From Apostichopus japonicus (lineage: Eukaryota > Echinodermata > Holothuroidea > Aspidochirotida > Stichopodidae): a DNA stretch of 64,000 nt. Both the position numbers and the translations under genes were made by a program. The notes beneath the pieces were generated by a model that saw only the letters and a program-made list of their open reading frames with translations, had not been told where the DNA came from and did no database searches. Shown here piece by piece: positions 1 to 11,120 of this stretch. Each line of letters opens with the position of its first letter. The stretch's first letter is position 1. Location of the stretch: assembly GCF_037975245.1 (NCBI RefSeq), contig NC_092578.1, forward strand, positions 3,580,001 to 3,644,000. Reading direction: 5' to 3'.

Positions 1-1089
1 AACTTCTCTCTTCTTACGGCGACCCTTGATAGAGCGTATAGAACGCACTGATCTGATACTGCGCATAATGCGTGATTTCTCTGGTACTCTGGAGCACTGG
101 CATGTGAGGATTAACTTGAAGATAACTTTAAAATGAGGGTGTTTAGTCGCGTAGATGAATGGATTGATGCAACTGTTCACAAGGAAGATGGCGGCTGTCC
201 AGGGCGTTAGGGGATCCGAAGGCGGAATGAAAAGTACCATTGCATATGGTGTGATACAAATGAAAAACGCGCACACAACGTAAAAGAGGTTACGCGTGAT
301 TTCCAACTGTCGTCTGCTGAGCCGCTTACGTAAGTCCGCATTGGGGTCCATACTGGCAGGGTTGGCGTTGCTAGGCATGGACGTGGTTGATATTTCTGAC
401 TGCTCCGTGATGATCTTGGCATGCTCTCTGATATGACAGAAGATGAGAATGTATGTGGTTACTATGGTAATCATTGGTATGGGGTAAAATATGGCCGCTT
501 GCAACATACTGTAATAGTCAGAGAGTTCGTGCGTGGTTTTATGCGTACATGTCGCGTATTTCCTTGCGTAACCCAGCTCTCCTAAACCAGCCAATGGTGG
601 GACGAGGGCCGTGAAGAGAGGAATGAGCCAAACGATAAGTACCATCATCGTTATATTCTTCCTGGCGAAGAATGTGCGGTACCTGCGTACAGGTCGTGTG
701 ATGAGATACCAGCGGTTAATACCAATGGCTGCAAGTGTATACACACTGCAACCTGCACAGGTAAATAATATAAGTCCAGCGCCTCTACAAATCCATTCTT
801 CAAGGGGATATTTCTCTTGATTCCCGTCTAAATTTAAAAGTCCGACCACATTGAAAGGCAGCATCAAACACGTAAGGCAATCGGCGATACTCAAATTTAC
901 AACAAACACGTTCGTTATCGTCCGAAGTTTTCTAGAAAGTAACACTGCAAGGATCACGAGGGAGTTGCCAAGGAGACCAGTGAGAGCGAGTATGCCGTAC
1001 ACTATAGCTATAATTATACGTTGTACTCTATAGTCTTCAATCTTATATGGCCTTTCCAGGTCCATCCCTGCATCGAGGGAACCATTCAT
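1..1089 (-). CDS. Class A GPCR, moody/melatonin-receptor-like, single exon, runs off left edge
   Basis: A minus-strand frame of 363 codons without a stop reaches base 1, so the C-terminal end lies outside the window. It reads as a seven-helix plasma-membrane receptor expected to signal through G proteins. Landmarks: N-glycosylation sequon NGS at residues 2-4; TM1 about 24-50 with GNSLV (41-45); TM2 with NLSIAD (65-70); the TM3 cysteine C101; an NRW triplet at 125-127 where most class A receptors have DRY; TM4 tryptophan W154; loop-2 cysteine C181 (likely disulfide with C101); TM5 about 193-219; TM6 ending FICITPY with P281; TM7 with NSCINPFIY (305-313) and KHPHFK as helix 8. The tail is Arg/Ser rich. 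NRY/NRW-type triplets are known in the melatonin, Tre1, moody and GPR84 group. The first ATG (1087-1089) follows an in-frame TAG at 1231-1233 with no other ATG between. No introns are seen. The ligand is unknown. Confidence 0.93.
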   Translation of the reverse strand, partial: MNGSLDAGMDLERPYKIEDYRVQRIIIAIVYGILALTGLLGNSLVILAVLLSRKLRTITNVFVVNLSIADCLTCLMLPFNVVGLLNLDGNQEKYPLEEWICRGAGLILFTCAGCSVYTLAAIGINRWYLITRPVRRYRTFFARKNITMMVLIVWLIPLFTALVPPLAGLGELGYARKYATCTHKTTHELSDYYSMLQAAIFYPIPMITIVTTYILIFCHIREHAKIITEQSEISTTSMPSNANPASMDPNADLRKRLSRRQLEITRNLFYVVCAFFICITPYAMVLFIPPSDPLTPWTAAIFLVNSCINPFIYATKHPHFKVIFKLILTCQCSRVPEKSRIMRSIRSVRSIRSIKGRRKKREV

Positions 1090-4000
1090 GATGTAACCTA
1101 CGAGCGATTTAATCGCCTCGGTGTTCGATAACGACGGTATTCGATTATAGATTAATTGTCCATAGATGCGTGTAAAACCGACTCGGAAGCGCAGATCACG
1201 AAGGTTTTCAAAACAGAAAGGTGAAATTTTCTAGACGAACAAAAACAGTTGTCTTTCACTAAATTGGTCAAAAAGAAAACACATCTATCACATATTGGAA
1301 GTAGTCTGGTACCTGTCAGCACCCTTCAGCAACCGATTTCACCATTAGGAAGAAAAATATCCTTCAAATAAGAAGTCACTTTCTGAACGATGTTGCTCAG
1401 ATTCTTATCTCGTTTTTCTTTTCTTTGTGTGATCTTGAACAGGAAGCTTTTGAGAGATAAAGCTAGAATACTTTTATTTGCACAAACCGCCGCTGAAGGA
1501 AGCCACTTCTTCTACACACACGATAAGTAAAAGTGCTCTTATCGTTAAATCCACAATGAACCGATTTCCTCGAGTAAATTTAAAAATTTTTACGCTTGAT
1601 TTGATTTAAAGATAATAAGTTGATTTCAAAAACCAAATCTTGTTTCTAACGTGTTTTTTTGTGTCTAAGTACAGTGTACATGTAGACAAGAGGCCGCTTC
1701 CTGAGTGGTTGTTCAATTAGGCAACGAACAAACAAATCGACGGGTCAATTAATGTGGGAAAGTAGAAATAGATGATTCAGGCTTGAAGATCAATAAAAAA
1801 TTAACGACTTTGAGCCACGAGTTTTCTTCCCTCTGTCCGTTCCTACCGAGTCGCAAGTAATGAATGGTAGGCTAGGCTAGGGTTATGTAGCACCATTAAA
1901 AACGAACGCTTTCAGCAAAATTCACAAGTTTACACGACACAGTGTAAACTTCGATCAGGTGGGTATATGACGTCACTCGTTGTTTATTTCTTCACTGTTC
2001 TGAAGGACTGAAAAAGGAAGAGACAACAGTGTTAGAAGAGTTACATAATACCTGAAGTAAACATTGATAGAGGACTTATAGTTGGGTGTTAGCATCAATA
2101 TTAATTATATGTACCACTTTCATTAAAATATTTACAATTATTACCCACATCAGAACACAGAAGCAGTGGGTATATATTTAATGCTCACATGATCACAGCT
2201 TGGAGTGTTATGCTATTTAGCTATGCAAGTGTTAGAATACTGTTTTTTTTTCAAAAACAAAATTTGAATTAAGAGCTGTAAACGTAAAGAAACAGTTTAA
2301 GTTTTTTGGAAATTCTGACAGGAATGTTCATACAGCAAGTTTTAATGAAAGTAGTCGTTTGTTAGGAATAATCGGCTGAAAAGCGAAAATTTATTGCCGA
2401 CTCATCCAATAAAAAAGCGAAGTTTCTGTCGTTTCGAAATCCAAATGTTTGAATATATGCAGAATTTATGTATGATATGAAACTTCAACCACTAAACACC
2501 TTGAAATGCACAACTATGTATGCAGTGATATTTTGGAACCTTCTATACAGTTTCTGTGCCATTAGTTTCTTCTCCCCTGGGAATAGTGAATATGTAATAT
2601 AAGCACTAAGCTTTAAATGACGTCACACATTATTCGACGACAAGTGGTTAAGCGCTTGCGCAATGGACACTGCGTATTATCTTAACATATGACTACGCCA
2701 CACGATACTAATCGTTTGAAATTGTTTAAATGGTTAGAGAAGAAACTATACAGAAAGATGGCAACACTGGTGTGAAACACGCGCGCATTGAAATTAGCAC
2801 CTCGCATTAATCGCGTAGTGCTATACAGTACTCGGGTACAGTGCATGTCCGCTTCACTGTCGCTTTAATGCGATTTAGGCATAACCCCCTTGCAAATATG
2901 GCGCGGTGTTGAATCGCAACGGTGTTATTCGATGGTCGTCTGGGCATGATGACAGCACTCATAGATTTCCCGCCTACTACATTCGATCAAGCACACTTCA
3001 TCATTCGTTCAGGCGGAAGCTGTGCAGCCTATACGCTACAGACCTGTTCACGAGGTCAGAGGTTACCATACCCTAATTATACAATGTACATTTAAATGCT
3101 GTTATCATTTAGCGCGTAACAATAATATTACCACCCTCGATAATATCGTTCTAGAGCAAAGTCTGGAAGACCTTAAACTCGTGGTATATAGTTCGAGGGC
3201 AGTTTTTACGCAATATTACAATGATGAAATATGATAACTGCATGGGTTTGTAATCAATTTTAATTATTCGGGCAGCTATTAGGTTACTATATACAACAGG
3301 TTTAATATGACCAGCATGTATAAATATGCAGATCATCATATCGCCTATATTATGTTTCTTTAACGATGTGAAAGTAAAAAAACCGGTTATCAATTGTTTG
3401 TTTTTATATTGAATATCGATTAAACAATTGAACTTCTGGTATCACATGTCACGTATAATATCCGTATACACAAAACAACAATATCCTTTTATTGTTCGCG
3501 TAGTTACTCGTTGGAAGTGTAGCATGTTACGATACTTCCTCTTATTTTACCGATTAACAATGGTATGTCGTCATAAATTCAATGGTGTACTCATGAAAAA
3601 ATATATCATAATAATATAACGTTTTAAAATGGCGCAAATTTACAGGTGACCAGTTACCTATACGTTTTTTCCAAAAAAAATATACCTTCCTATAGAGGTT
3701 CTACATTCCTAAGATATATTTCAAAGTTTTAGGAATGGCAAACCAGACAATTAAATACCCTAGGTTAACGGCGTTGATTTACTTCCTCAAAGTATCGGGT
3801 ATGTGGAGGTGTGTGTGGGTGGGTGGGGGGTGGGGGTGGGGGTTAAATGACATTGACATCCATGGGGATGGGTGTAAATACAGGGGGAAGTGGTGGGGAG
3901 GGGGGCAGTAACCTGACTAAATTCATGCCAATGTTTGAAGCTCCAAGATGCAACATAGGCAGGAAGGTGCGAGATGTTTGCTGTACAAGACATACATTAC

Positions 4001-4523
4001 TACATTAAACAAATACCCGAAACTTGTGCAGTTGTAACGTGTTTGTAATTAATTTTGTTTATAGATAACGCAAGCAACATGGTTGACACTTAAGTGTGTG
4101 TAGCCAATGTATTAATTAGATGACCCTAACTATATGACACTTTTGTGAGACTATAATGAAACTTCACAAGAAAAAGAAAAAGAAAAAAAAGAGAGCAAAA
4201 ACAAAACCAAACACAAAGACTTGTCAAAACAAGGGAGGACCCCTCCTCAAGTTATAAATTGTTACAGTTCATTGATTCACAAATAAGGGAGGTCTAATAA
4301 ACAAGTTATATATTGGTACAGTTCATTGCTTCAAAAACTTCCCTATAGCCTGCTCACACTTTATCTGAGGTCGTGACTACAAATCAAACTTAAACGTGAA
4401 AGGGTGGTCGTTTGAATGCCCTTAATTGCATGGCGTCAAGGTAACAGAGAAAATTTCTATAGTGTCGGGCCCACTCAGATTATTATCGAACATCGAGATA
4501 AGTATAGGCAGAGTCTATACATA
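1090..4523. other. Intergenic DNA upstream of the GPCR
   Basis: This stretch includes the 5' flank of the receptor frame. I see no supported gene. The open frames near 3022-3619 and 3787-3993 are short, recognise nothing and overlap low-complexity GT/GGGTG sequence (about 3806-3905). An A-rich run lies at 4165-4195. A short perfect inverted repeat at 1926-1951 is listed separately. Confidence 0.6.
1926..1951. repeat. Perfect 10-bp inverted repeat
   Basis: AAGTTTACAC (1926-1935) and GTGTAAACTT (1942-1951) are exact reverse complements separated by six bases. It lies about 840 bp upstream of the GPCR start. It could be a regulatory palindrome or chance; nothing else supports a role. Confidence 0.6.
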
Positions 4524-4531
4524 GACACATA

Positions 4532-4610
4532 CAGCGACGTAGCCAGGAAAGGGGGAGGGGGAGTAGTTGCTCCCACTGCTCCTCCCCCCCCCCCCCTGGT
4601 TACGTCCCTG
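4532..4610. mobile_element. Tiny hAT-type MITE (79 bp)
   Basis: The left end CAGCGACGTAGCCAGG is matched by the inverted right end, which reads CAGGGACGTAACCAGG on the other strand (14 of 16 identical). Inside is a purine-rich run followed by a poly-C run. The flanks GACACATA (4524-4531) and GACGCGTA (4611-4618) agree at 6 of 8 positions, as for an old 8-bp target-site duplication, the size made by hAT transposases. Too short to code. Inference: a heavily deleted hAT derivative. Confidence 0.55.
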
Positions 4611-4618
4611 GACGCGTA

Positions 4619-7559
4619 TACACGGATTCGCTTTCGTGCAATCAGGTTCGCCGTGGATAGGCTATGTTTTTTTTTTGTAAGGCGCCTTTCTCCCTTTTGA
4701 GAAAAAACGAACCACTCAGCTATTTACTCGGTACATATAAGCCTTGTAAGATCACGAATGGGCAAATTGCGGCCCCGTGGGTAGTGGAATCCTGCAGTGG
4801 TTTTCGAAAAACTATTTATTCGGTCCGTGGAACTTCAGGCCCATGTACTGCCCCAGTCTTTCATATACGCGCCCTAGCATGATACATTTGGTAAGCGATG
4901 AATTTGGCTTGTTTATGTCGATTTTAAATAGAGAATCTTAATGAAATCCATTATGGGATTACTATGTGATAAGGCGATTGTTTGGCTAAGTCTACGAACA
5001 CAGGTAAGAAGATTGTGGTTGACATACAATGTGACAGCCATTACTATACGATTCTGAAGTCTTTAGTTTCGAGCATAGTTTGGACAAAACAAGCCTCCTC
5101 ATGCATGACGTGCGTAGTCAACCATACATGACAAGAGATTCCAGGAACAATCCGGGCACCAGTAGTTTAGTGTATTCAATACTAATGTACTTCGGTCTTT
5201 ACAGTAGTAGAGAACCTAATAGGTTTAGGTTGTGGCGAAACAATGTGTACCTCGCACTGACGTGTCACGTTGATGTTGTAGTTGGATGGTATTGTCAGAA
5301 ACTTGGAAATTTACAAATTCGCTAATTCTCATTAGTTTACTACCTTCGAGTCAGAAGGGGGCAGAAGCCTAGGTTCTCAACTATTGCCTGTCCACTCCCG
5401 CCCTCCCCCTCCCCAAATGGTCAGTAAAATGTTTTGTTTCTTCAGTTAGAAAATAGGGTCTTTCTGCCCCCTGAAAAAAAACGTTGACCATCTTAACAAA
5501 GTAGCTACCCCCCCCACCCCCTCCTGCTTCGGGTACAATTCACCAGCAATTGCAAGTTTCAAGTTTGCTACAGCCTGATTGTTGACGATTGTACATGCAC
5601 TCCGACCAGGTCTATGATATGCAAATGTACTCAAAAGTGAGCAAATTTACCTCCAAACTTATATATGGATTGTATCAAAACAAATTGCTAGATATGCTAA
5701 ACTGGCCACGATAATTCAAATATATCAAATAAAAATCTCACACGTTTTCTGAACGTCTCATATGGTATATAGCCCGCACTTGCCTGCATGCATCTTAATT
5801 TAATGACCCTATTTATGTTCACAACTTGACATTTGAGTGACATATTCAACTAAAGCAAAGAAGTTCTTCACTGAATTTTTACAGCCTATACTTGGCTTTC
5901 TAGCATACTCGAGGGTATCAATATACCTAACTGAATAAGGAAATGTAACTATGGGAATCTTTGGACCTTGATTGCACCACGTTAGTAATTTCGACCTAGT
6001 TCTCGTTTACTTTAAGTTCGGAAAGTGGACTTTAGAAATTTAATACGTACGTGATCCTGTTCACAAACGTTAGCCTATATGTATACTAAATAAGTACTTC
6101 AAGTGGAGTTTGTTTGTTTAATGGAAGAAGTATTTGACTCTAAACTTCCCGAACGTGGTCTCCTATTTTGGTTTAAAATGTTAAGGAAGGAAGAAATCCC
6201 AGAAAAAAAAAAGCCAATAACAGACCGAGAAAGCAACTTGAACTCCTGTGCCACGTTGGCCATAACGCTAATGAACGCGGCGCGCGACTTGAAAAGTTGC
6301 ACTGCAATGTCTCAGGAATGTATCGATTAAACAATACAACACATTATCAATTAGACAGAATTGTACTATACGTGTAGCACCTCCCTGGGTACATGAGAGC
6401 GATCTCTCACTCACTCACCCCCCCCCCTCCCCCACCCACCCTACCTCTCTCTTTCTCTCTCTCCGTCTTTCATGCATTGAATAACTTCATAGAAGTTAAC
6501 TTTACTGTTATCAAAGCATCAAACAACCGAGTTGTTTTTGAGTTGTGGCAGATTTTTTTTTTGTAGGTAAGCGTGGCCCTTTAACCATTAGTTAACGTGT
6601 CACACGTCTGTTTGCCCTGCATGTACTGTGTCTGCCCCTGGTCCCCTCCCCTAATCCCCTCGACTTGCTGTCCTTCAAAGTACTCAGTCATTTCAGCATT
6701 ATACCATTCAAGCATGAGACAGCTCACTTATTATTGTATGATCGTAACTAATTTCACTTGAACAGGTCAAAGGTAACTTATATTGCCCTAAAGTTTACTA
6801 GCATGCTCAAACTGTTACAACTATCGTCGTAGATATTATTTTCAGGAAGCTATTAGCAGTCAAGTTTATCGTGAAAACATTGGAAGGGAATCAAATCAGA
6901 TGTATCAAAGTCTCCATTGGCGTCCCATACAACTTTTTTTCTTAAATGTGACATTTATAGGTTGTACTCATGTAACCAGTTTTGATCTATATAGCATATA
7001 TGGTGTCAAATATCAGTGACCCAGCTAAAATACAATTTGTGTTCATGTATTCTTTGCAACTACTGTACATCCTGTTTAAAAATCTTCATAGATGGAGTCA
7101 TAAAAGCACGAATTGCATTGGAGTGAGTAACTTCATGATCGGATACGATGTAAGGTATAATCTCATGTAAAATCAACCGGTTGTGATGACTCAATTGTAA
7201 CAAAAAGGTTTCAGTCACGAAATGAGCCGCCAAAGCAGTGAGTGATTTAAAGCGTTCAAGTCACAATATATTTGAAACATTAGTTCAACCGCCCCCCCTA
7301 CTCCCCTCCAGAGTCCTCCCTTCCAAGAGTTACGTACCGCAGTTGTTTAATTGTGGTAGCCATTTTTTACTACAATAACATCAAGTACATAACCAAATTC
7401 TATCTGTGTAAAAGTAAACCCGGGGGTTGGGTTAAATCTGTCTATAAGTATAAGGAAAACATCGGTTTCATTATCGGCTAAGGGTTACCTGCTGGCTTTG
7501 AGTTGTATACCGAGTTAACTTCTTTGGACAATAGTATCAGTTTACTACAAGCTAATTAA
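4619..7559. other. Intergenic DNA, no gene recognised
   Basis: Unique-looking AT-rich sequence with C-rich runs around 5395-5415, 5508-5522 and 6419-6440 (the last followed by CT-rich low complexity to 6465). Short open frames at 4664, 5080, 6103 and 6982 show no recognisable domain. Confidence 0.5.
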
Positions 7560-7560
7560 C

Positions 7561-7958
7561 TGGGTACACCATATAGGCCTATGGGTACACCATATATACC
7601 TATTGGTATATCCTATAGGCCTATTGGTACACCATATAGGCCTATGGGTATACCATATAGGCCTATGGGTATACCATATAGGAATATGGGTACACCATAT
7701 AGACCTATGTTACACCATATGGGCCTGTTGGTACACCATATAGGCCTATTGGTACACCATATAGGAATATGCATGGGTATACCATATAGGCCTATGGGTA
7801 CACCATATTGGCTTATGGGTACACCATTTAGGCCTATGGGTATACCTTATAGGCCTATGGGTATATCATATAAGCCTATGGCTATACCATATATGCCTAT
7901 GGGTTTACCATATAGGCCTATGGGTACACCATATAGGCCTATGGGTACACCATATACT
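7561..7958. repeat. 21-bp minisatellite, about 19 units
   Basis: The unit is about GGTACACCATATAGGCCTATG, repeated head to tail with point changes (GGTATACC, TGGCTT, AATATG) and one unit lengthened by six bases near 7770. Because 21 is a multiple of three, the plus strand stays open and reads as a GTPYRPM heptad repeat of about 130 residues. The frame starts and ends within or just beyond the array, so I read it as satellite DNA and not a gene. Confidence 0.9.
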
Positions 7959-9635
7959 TATGTTGTTCATTATGAATCTGCATTTGAAGTCCCGGACAGG
8001 GAGCAAGGAACCATGAAGCTATGACTAAAGTTTCTCAATTCTTCGGAAAAGACAATTGCTGTAGTCTAATTTACGTTTGTATGTAAGAAGAAGAGATATT
8101 ACATTTGAAACCCCGAGTGATATGCAATGAACCCGTATAGTGACGGTAGGCTAACTTTATTCGAATTACACTAAAGAAGAAAAAGAAAAAACTTATCCAG
8201 TTAAATATGAGTGCCGTACGAAAGTATGAACATTCCATAGATTGCTGAATACTCACCAGTATTTCACCTGAGTTCTGTTTTATATCCAAACCAAACGCAA
8301 AATACTGCAGCACTCTCCGCTCTCTTTCTCTCTCTCTCCCTTCTTACAAATGCATCATGTTAAAACTTTAATAAAATCAAACCCTTGAACAGGTTCTACA
8401 GAAAGAAGTCCTCGGTTCACTGATAACGATGGGTTTTTCACAATCACTTGAGAAAAAAGAATCAGCATACGTTATGAGTGTCACAAGAAGGCGAACGATC
8501 GGTTCATGTCAACAAAACTGCTCGTAAAAGACCGTAAATTCGTTCAAGCGTAATATTAGGCCAAGCGAATCCTCTGTCCAAATAACTTGACTTTTTCAAA
8601 GGAAACTATAACTAGTCACTGTCAAGCTTGTTGAGTGTGTCGTCCAGCTCCCTCACTGGTATTGACTGCTCGAGCGTAACGAGTAAATAATACGTGTTTA
8701 CACCCTCGTGCCTCTATATTGCTTTACCGCAAACTTTAGAAGAAAACTAAAACAGACTCGCGGCTTCAGTAGTTTTCCGTGGAATGGGTTTTCACCGGTG
8801 AAGCTATTCAATGAAACAGAAACCGGAGATGTCAAATAAATAACTTTGCTTTCTTTCCTCTTTCGGAATTGAATAAGCTGTACTAACTGCACGCTCTCTA
8901 TATAAAGTCAATTGAACCAATGATATATTGCACACCACAGCAATAGCTTATATGTTCCTAAATAGATATATTGTGTGTTATTCCCATTTATTTAAAGGTG
9001 TGAGTCATCGCATTAAATATTGTTCAATTTGATATGGCTATAATATAACACGAAGATATTAAAGTATCCTTAATATTTCAATATTTGATGTGTCTTGTTG
9101 CAAGTTTCGCGCTTTTACCGGAGACACTCCTATATAGTCGACGAGCCTCACATATCCTTTTGATCATGCGTGGAGGAGAGTAAACAAGTTTCTGTATGGA
9201 AACGTACTTTGAAGGTCATAATTCAAGCAACCCTAGCTCTCTTTGGTAGTGATTTAGCAAATGTATCACTTCCTGTGAGTTACGTACTACGTGTATATAT
9301 GGGTGTTGCAAGAAAGTGCAAATAAATGGTATGTTATAATATCTGTATGATACCAATAACCATAAACCAAGAGACAATGGTGCCTCCCTCATTGGTCATA
9401 TATGGACAAGTCATTTCATTCTGGCATGCATTGGTTCAATACTAGTACAGACATTATAGATTTAGCCAGAGCCTCTATGATTTTTAATTTATTATCTGGT
9501 CAAATCATTCTGGACAGCTCCGCCTCTTACATACCAATGATTTTGGGAACATCTGGTAAAATTAAACCTCTGGCGGGGAAAATATTACCAAGGATTGTTC
9601 ATGGACGCTCTCAACTATATGTAATATATATTATA

Positions 9636-9637
<2 letters not shown>
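7959..9637. other. Intergenic DNA, no gene recognised
   Basis: No supported gene. The frames at 8071-8313 and 8698-8892 (minus) and 9402-9725 (plus, running into TA repeats) have no recognisable domain. A short CT-rich run lies at 8318-8340. Confidence 0.5.

Positions 9638-9724
<87 letters not shown>
9638..9724. repeat. (TA)n microsatellite
   Basis: Near-perfect TA dinucleotide run with one interruption (AGAATA near 9670). It creates long Ile/Tyr-rich reading frames on both strands that should not be taken as genes. Confidence 0.97.
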
Positions 9725-9727
<3 letters not shown>

Positions 9728-9956
9728 TACCGATGTAATTTACTTTTAAATGAATGTTGTTCACATGGTATAAATATTCACATTTAAAAGCGAAGCCGGA
9801 GATGTTCAGGATTAACATCTGTGCTGGATTGGAATATGTTAATCCTAGGGGATGTTGTGTTAATGCGATAATGGATAAAACATTGTTGAAATAGCTTAAC
9901 GCACGACATCATTTGGGATATCTCTATATCTGGGTGGAACATATACATATTTCTAT

Positions 9957-10147
9957 ATATGGTAATTTAATGGCTTTGCATAACGTATTCTCAACCAGTA
10001 GAGTCACTGTGGTCGACTAGTATACGGACTTCGGTCTGTGACACAATTAGGTCCGGTGTTCGATTCCTACCTTCGTCTGAAACCGGTCGTGATGTGCAAC
10101 ATATTTAGTGTGTTTTGAATGTATATATATATATATATATATATATA
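9957..10147 (+). mobile_element. tRNA-derived SINE, copy 1, with (TA)n tail
   Basis: A tRNA-like head carries an A-box-like TGGTCGACTAG (about 10010-10020) and a B-box-like TGTTCGATTCC (about 10058-10068), the two internal RNA polymerase III promoter elements. After the head comes a short body and a (TA)n tail (about 10121-10147). An almost identical copy follows directly, so the unit has been duplicated or inserted twice. No tRNA cloverleaf is intact. Source tRNA not identified. Confidence 0.6.
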
Positions 10148-10303
10148 TGGTAATTTAATGGCTTTGTATAACGTATTCTCAACAAGTAGAATCACTGTGG
10201 TCGACTAGTACGGACTTCGGTCGTGACACAATTACGTCCGGTGTTCGATTCCTACCTTCGTCTGAAACCGGTCGTGATGTGCAACATTTTTGGTGTGTTT
10301 TGC

Positions 10304-10380
<77 letters not shown>
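10148..10380 (+). mobile_element. tRNA-derived SINE, copy 2, with long (TA)n tail
   Basis: Repeats copy 1 with a few substitutions and small deletions (the A-box side reads TCGACTAGTACGG, copy 1 has an inserted TA). The body again ends in GTGTGTTTTG followed by (TA)n, here from about 10305 to 10380. Same order of A-box-like, B-box-like, body and tail supports a SINE and not a chance match. Confidence 0.6.
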
Positions 10381-10381
<1 letters not shown>

Positions 10382-10943
10382 CTCAGATATGGTTGTGATT
10401 CACGAGGGTATGAAACACCATTCAATGTATGACTGATACTAGCCTACGTAAGTTTCCCTTTTTCTAAGATGACTCAAGGTTTTGATTCAAAATTAACAAT
10501 GACATGGCATTTTCCTAGATATTTCGTCATGTACTAACAGTTCGAATTCGTACAACAATAAAATGTGTCCTTCCTTTTTCCTTGGTAGGAAGTTATTATA
10601 CTACTGACGAATGACTTCTGGTCATATATCACCATGCATTTGAATATTTCCATTTATAGTCACAAGGATGAAATTCAACATGAGTTCAACATCTTAACCT
10701 TTCTAAGCTTATACGCCTATACCCAACTTTGGGAATAAAACACTCGTTTTTACCCTGATTTTTGGGCCTGTTTTATAAATTGGGACTAGAGAATACTGCT
10801 TTGAACGGTAGGCCTGTGCTGTCAATGATAACTCAGTGCCTCCTATTCACAGCTGAATGAAACCTTGAAAACTGTCCCATGTTCAAAAGGTGGCATAAAA
10901 ATTTGAGAAGTACATTAAAGCCTATCTTGGGATCGACCGTTTT
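10381..10943. other. Intergenic DNA, nothing recognised
   Basis: AT-rich sequence between the SINE pair and a MITE; no coding or repeat signal seen. Confidence 0.5.
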
Positions 10944-11120
10944 AGGTACCGCACCACAATTAGAGTAGTGCACATCCGCCTGAGCGGTTAAGCATTGTCG
11001 GAAAATAGACCTAAACGGACCTACTGTGTTGATTTTGTTGACATTTTCTCAGTCATCACCATTCTAATTAATGCTTGGTTGTTGAAGAGGATGAAATAAA
11101 TTATTGATGGTCTAAACGAG
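10944..11120 (+). mobile_element. MITE family B, fragment (copy 1 of 3)
   Basis: Begins AGGTACCGCACCACAATTAG and continues through AGTAGTGCACATCCGCCTGAG, then a GTTGAAGAGGATGAAATAAA block, matching the left halves of the elements at 51448 and 58367. The alignment is lost shortly after GATGGTCTAAA (about 11110). The right terminal repeat is absent, so this copy is truncated. Confidence 0.7.

Noticed and set aside
207-422. 71-codon minus-strand frame with an apparent Met start
   Set aside because: It lies in another frame across the loop 3 to TM6 region of the GPCR at 1-1089 and has no domain of its own.
611-1033. Two plus-strand frames of 60-69 codons
   Set aside because: Antisense shadows of the GPCR coding region.
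9402-9725. 107-codon frame ending in an Ile/Tyr repeat
   Set aside because: The second half is pure (TA)n and the first half shows no domain.
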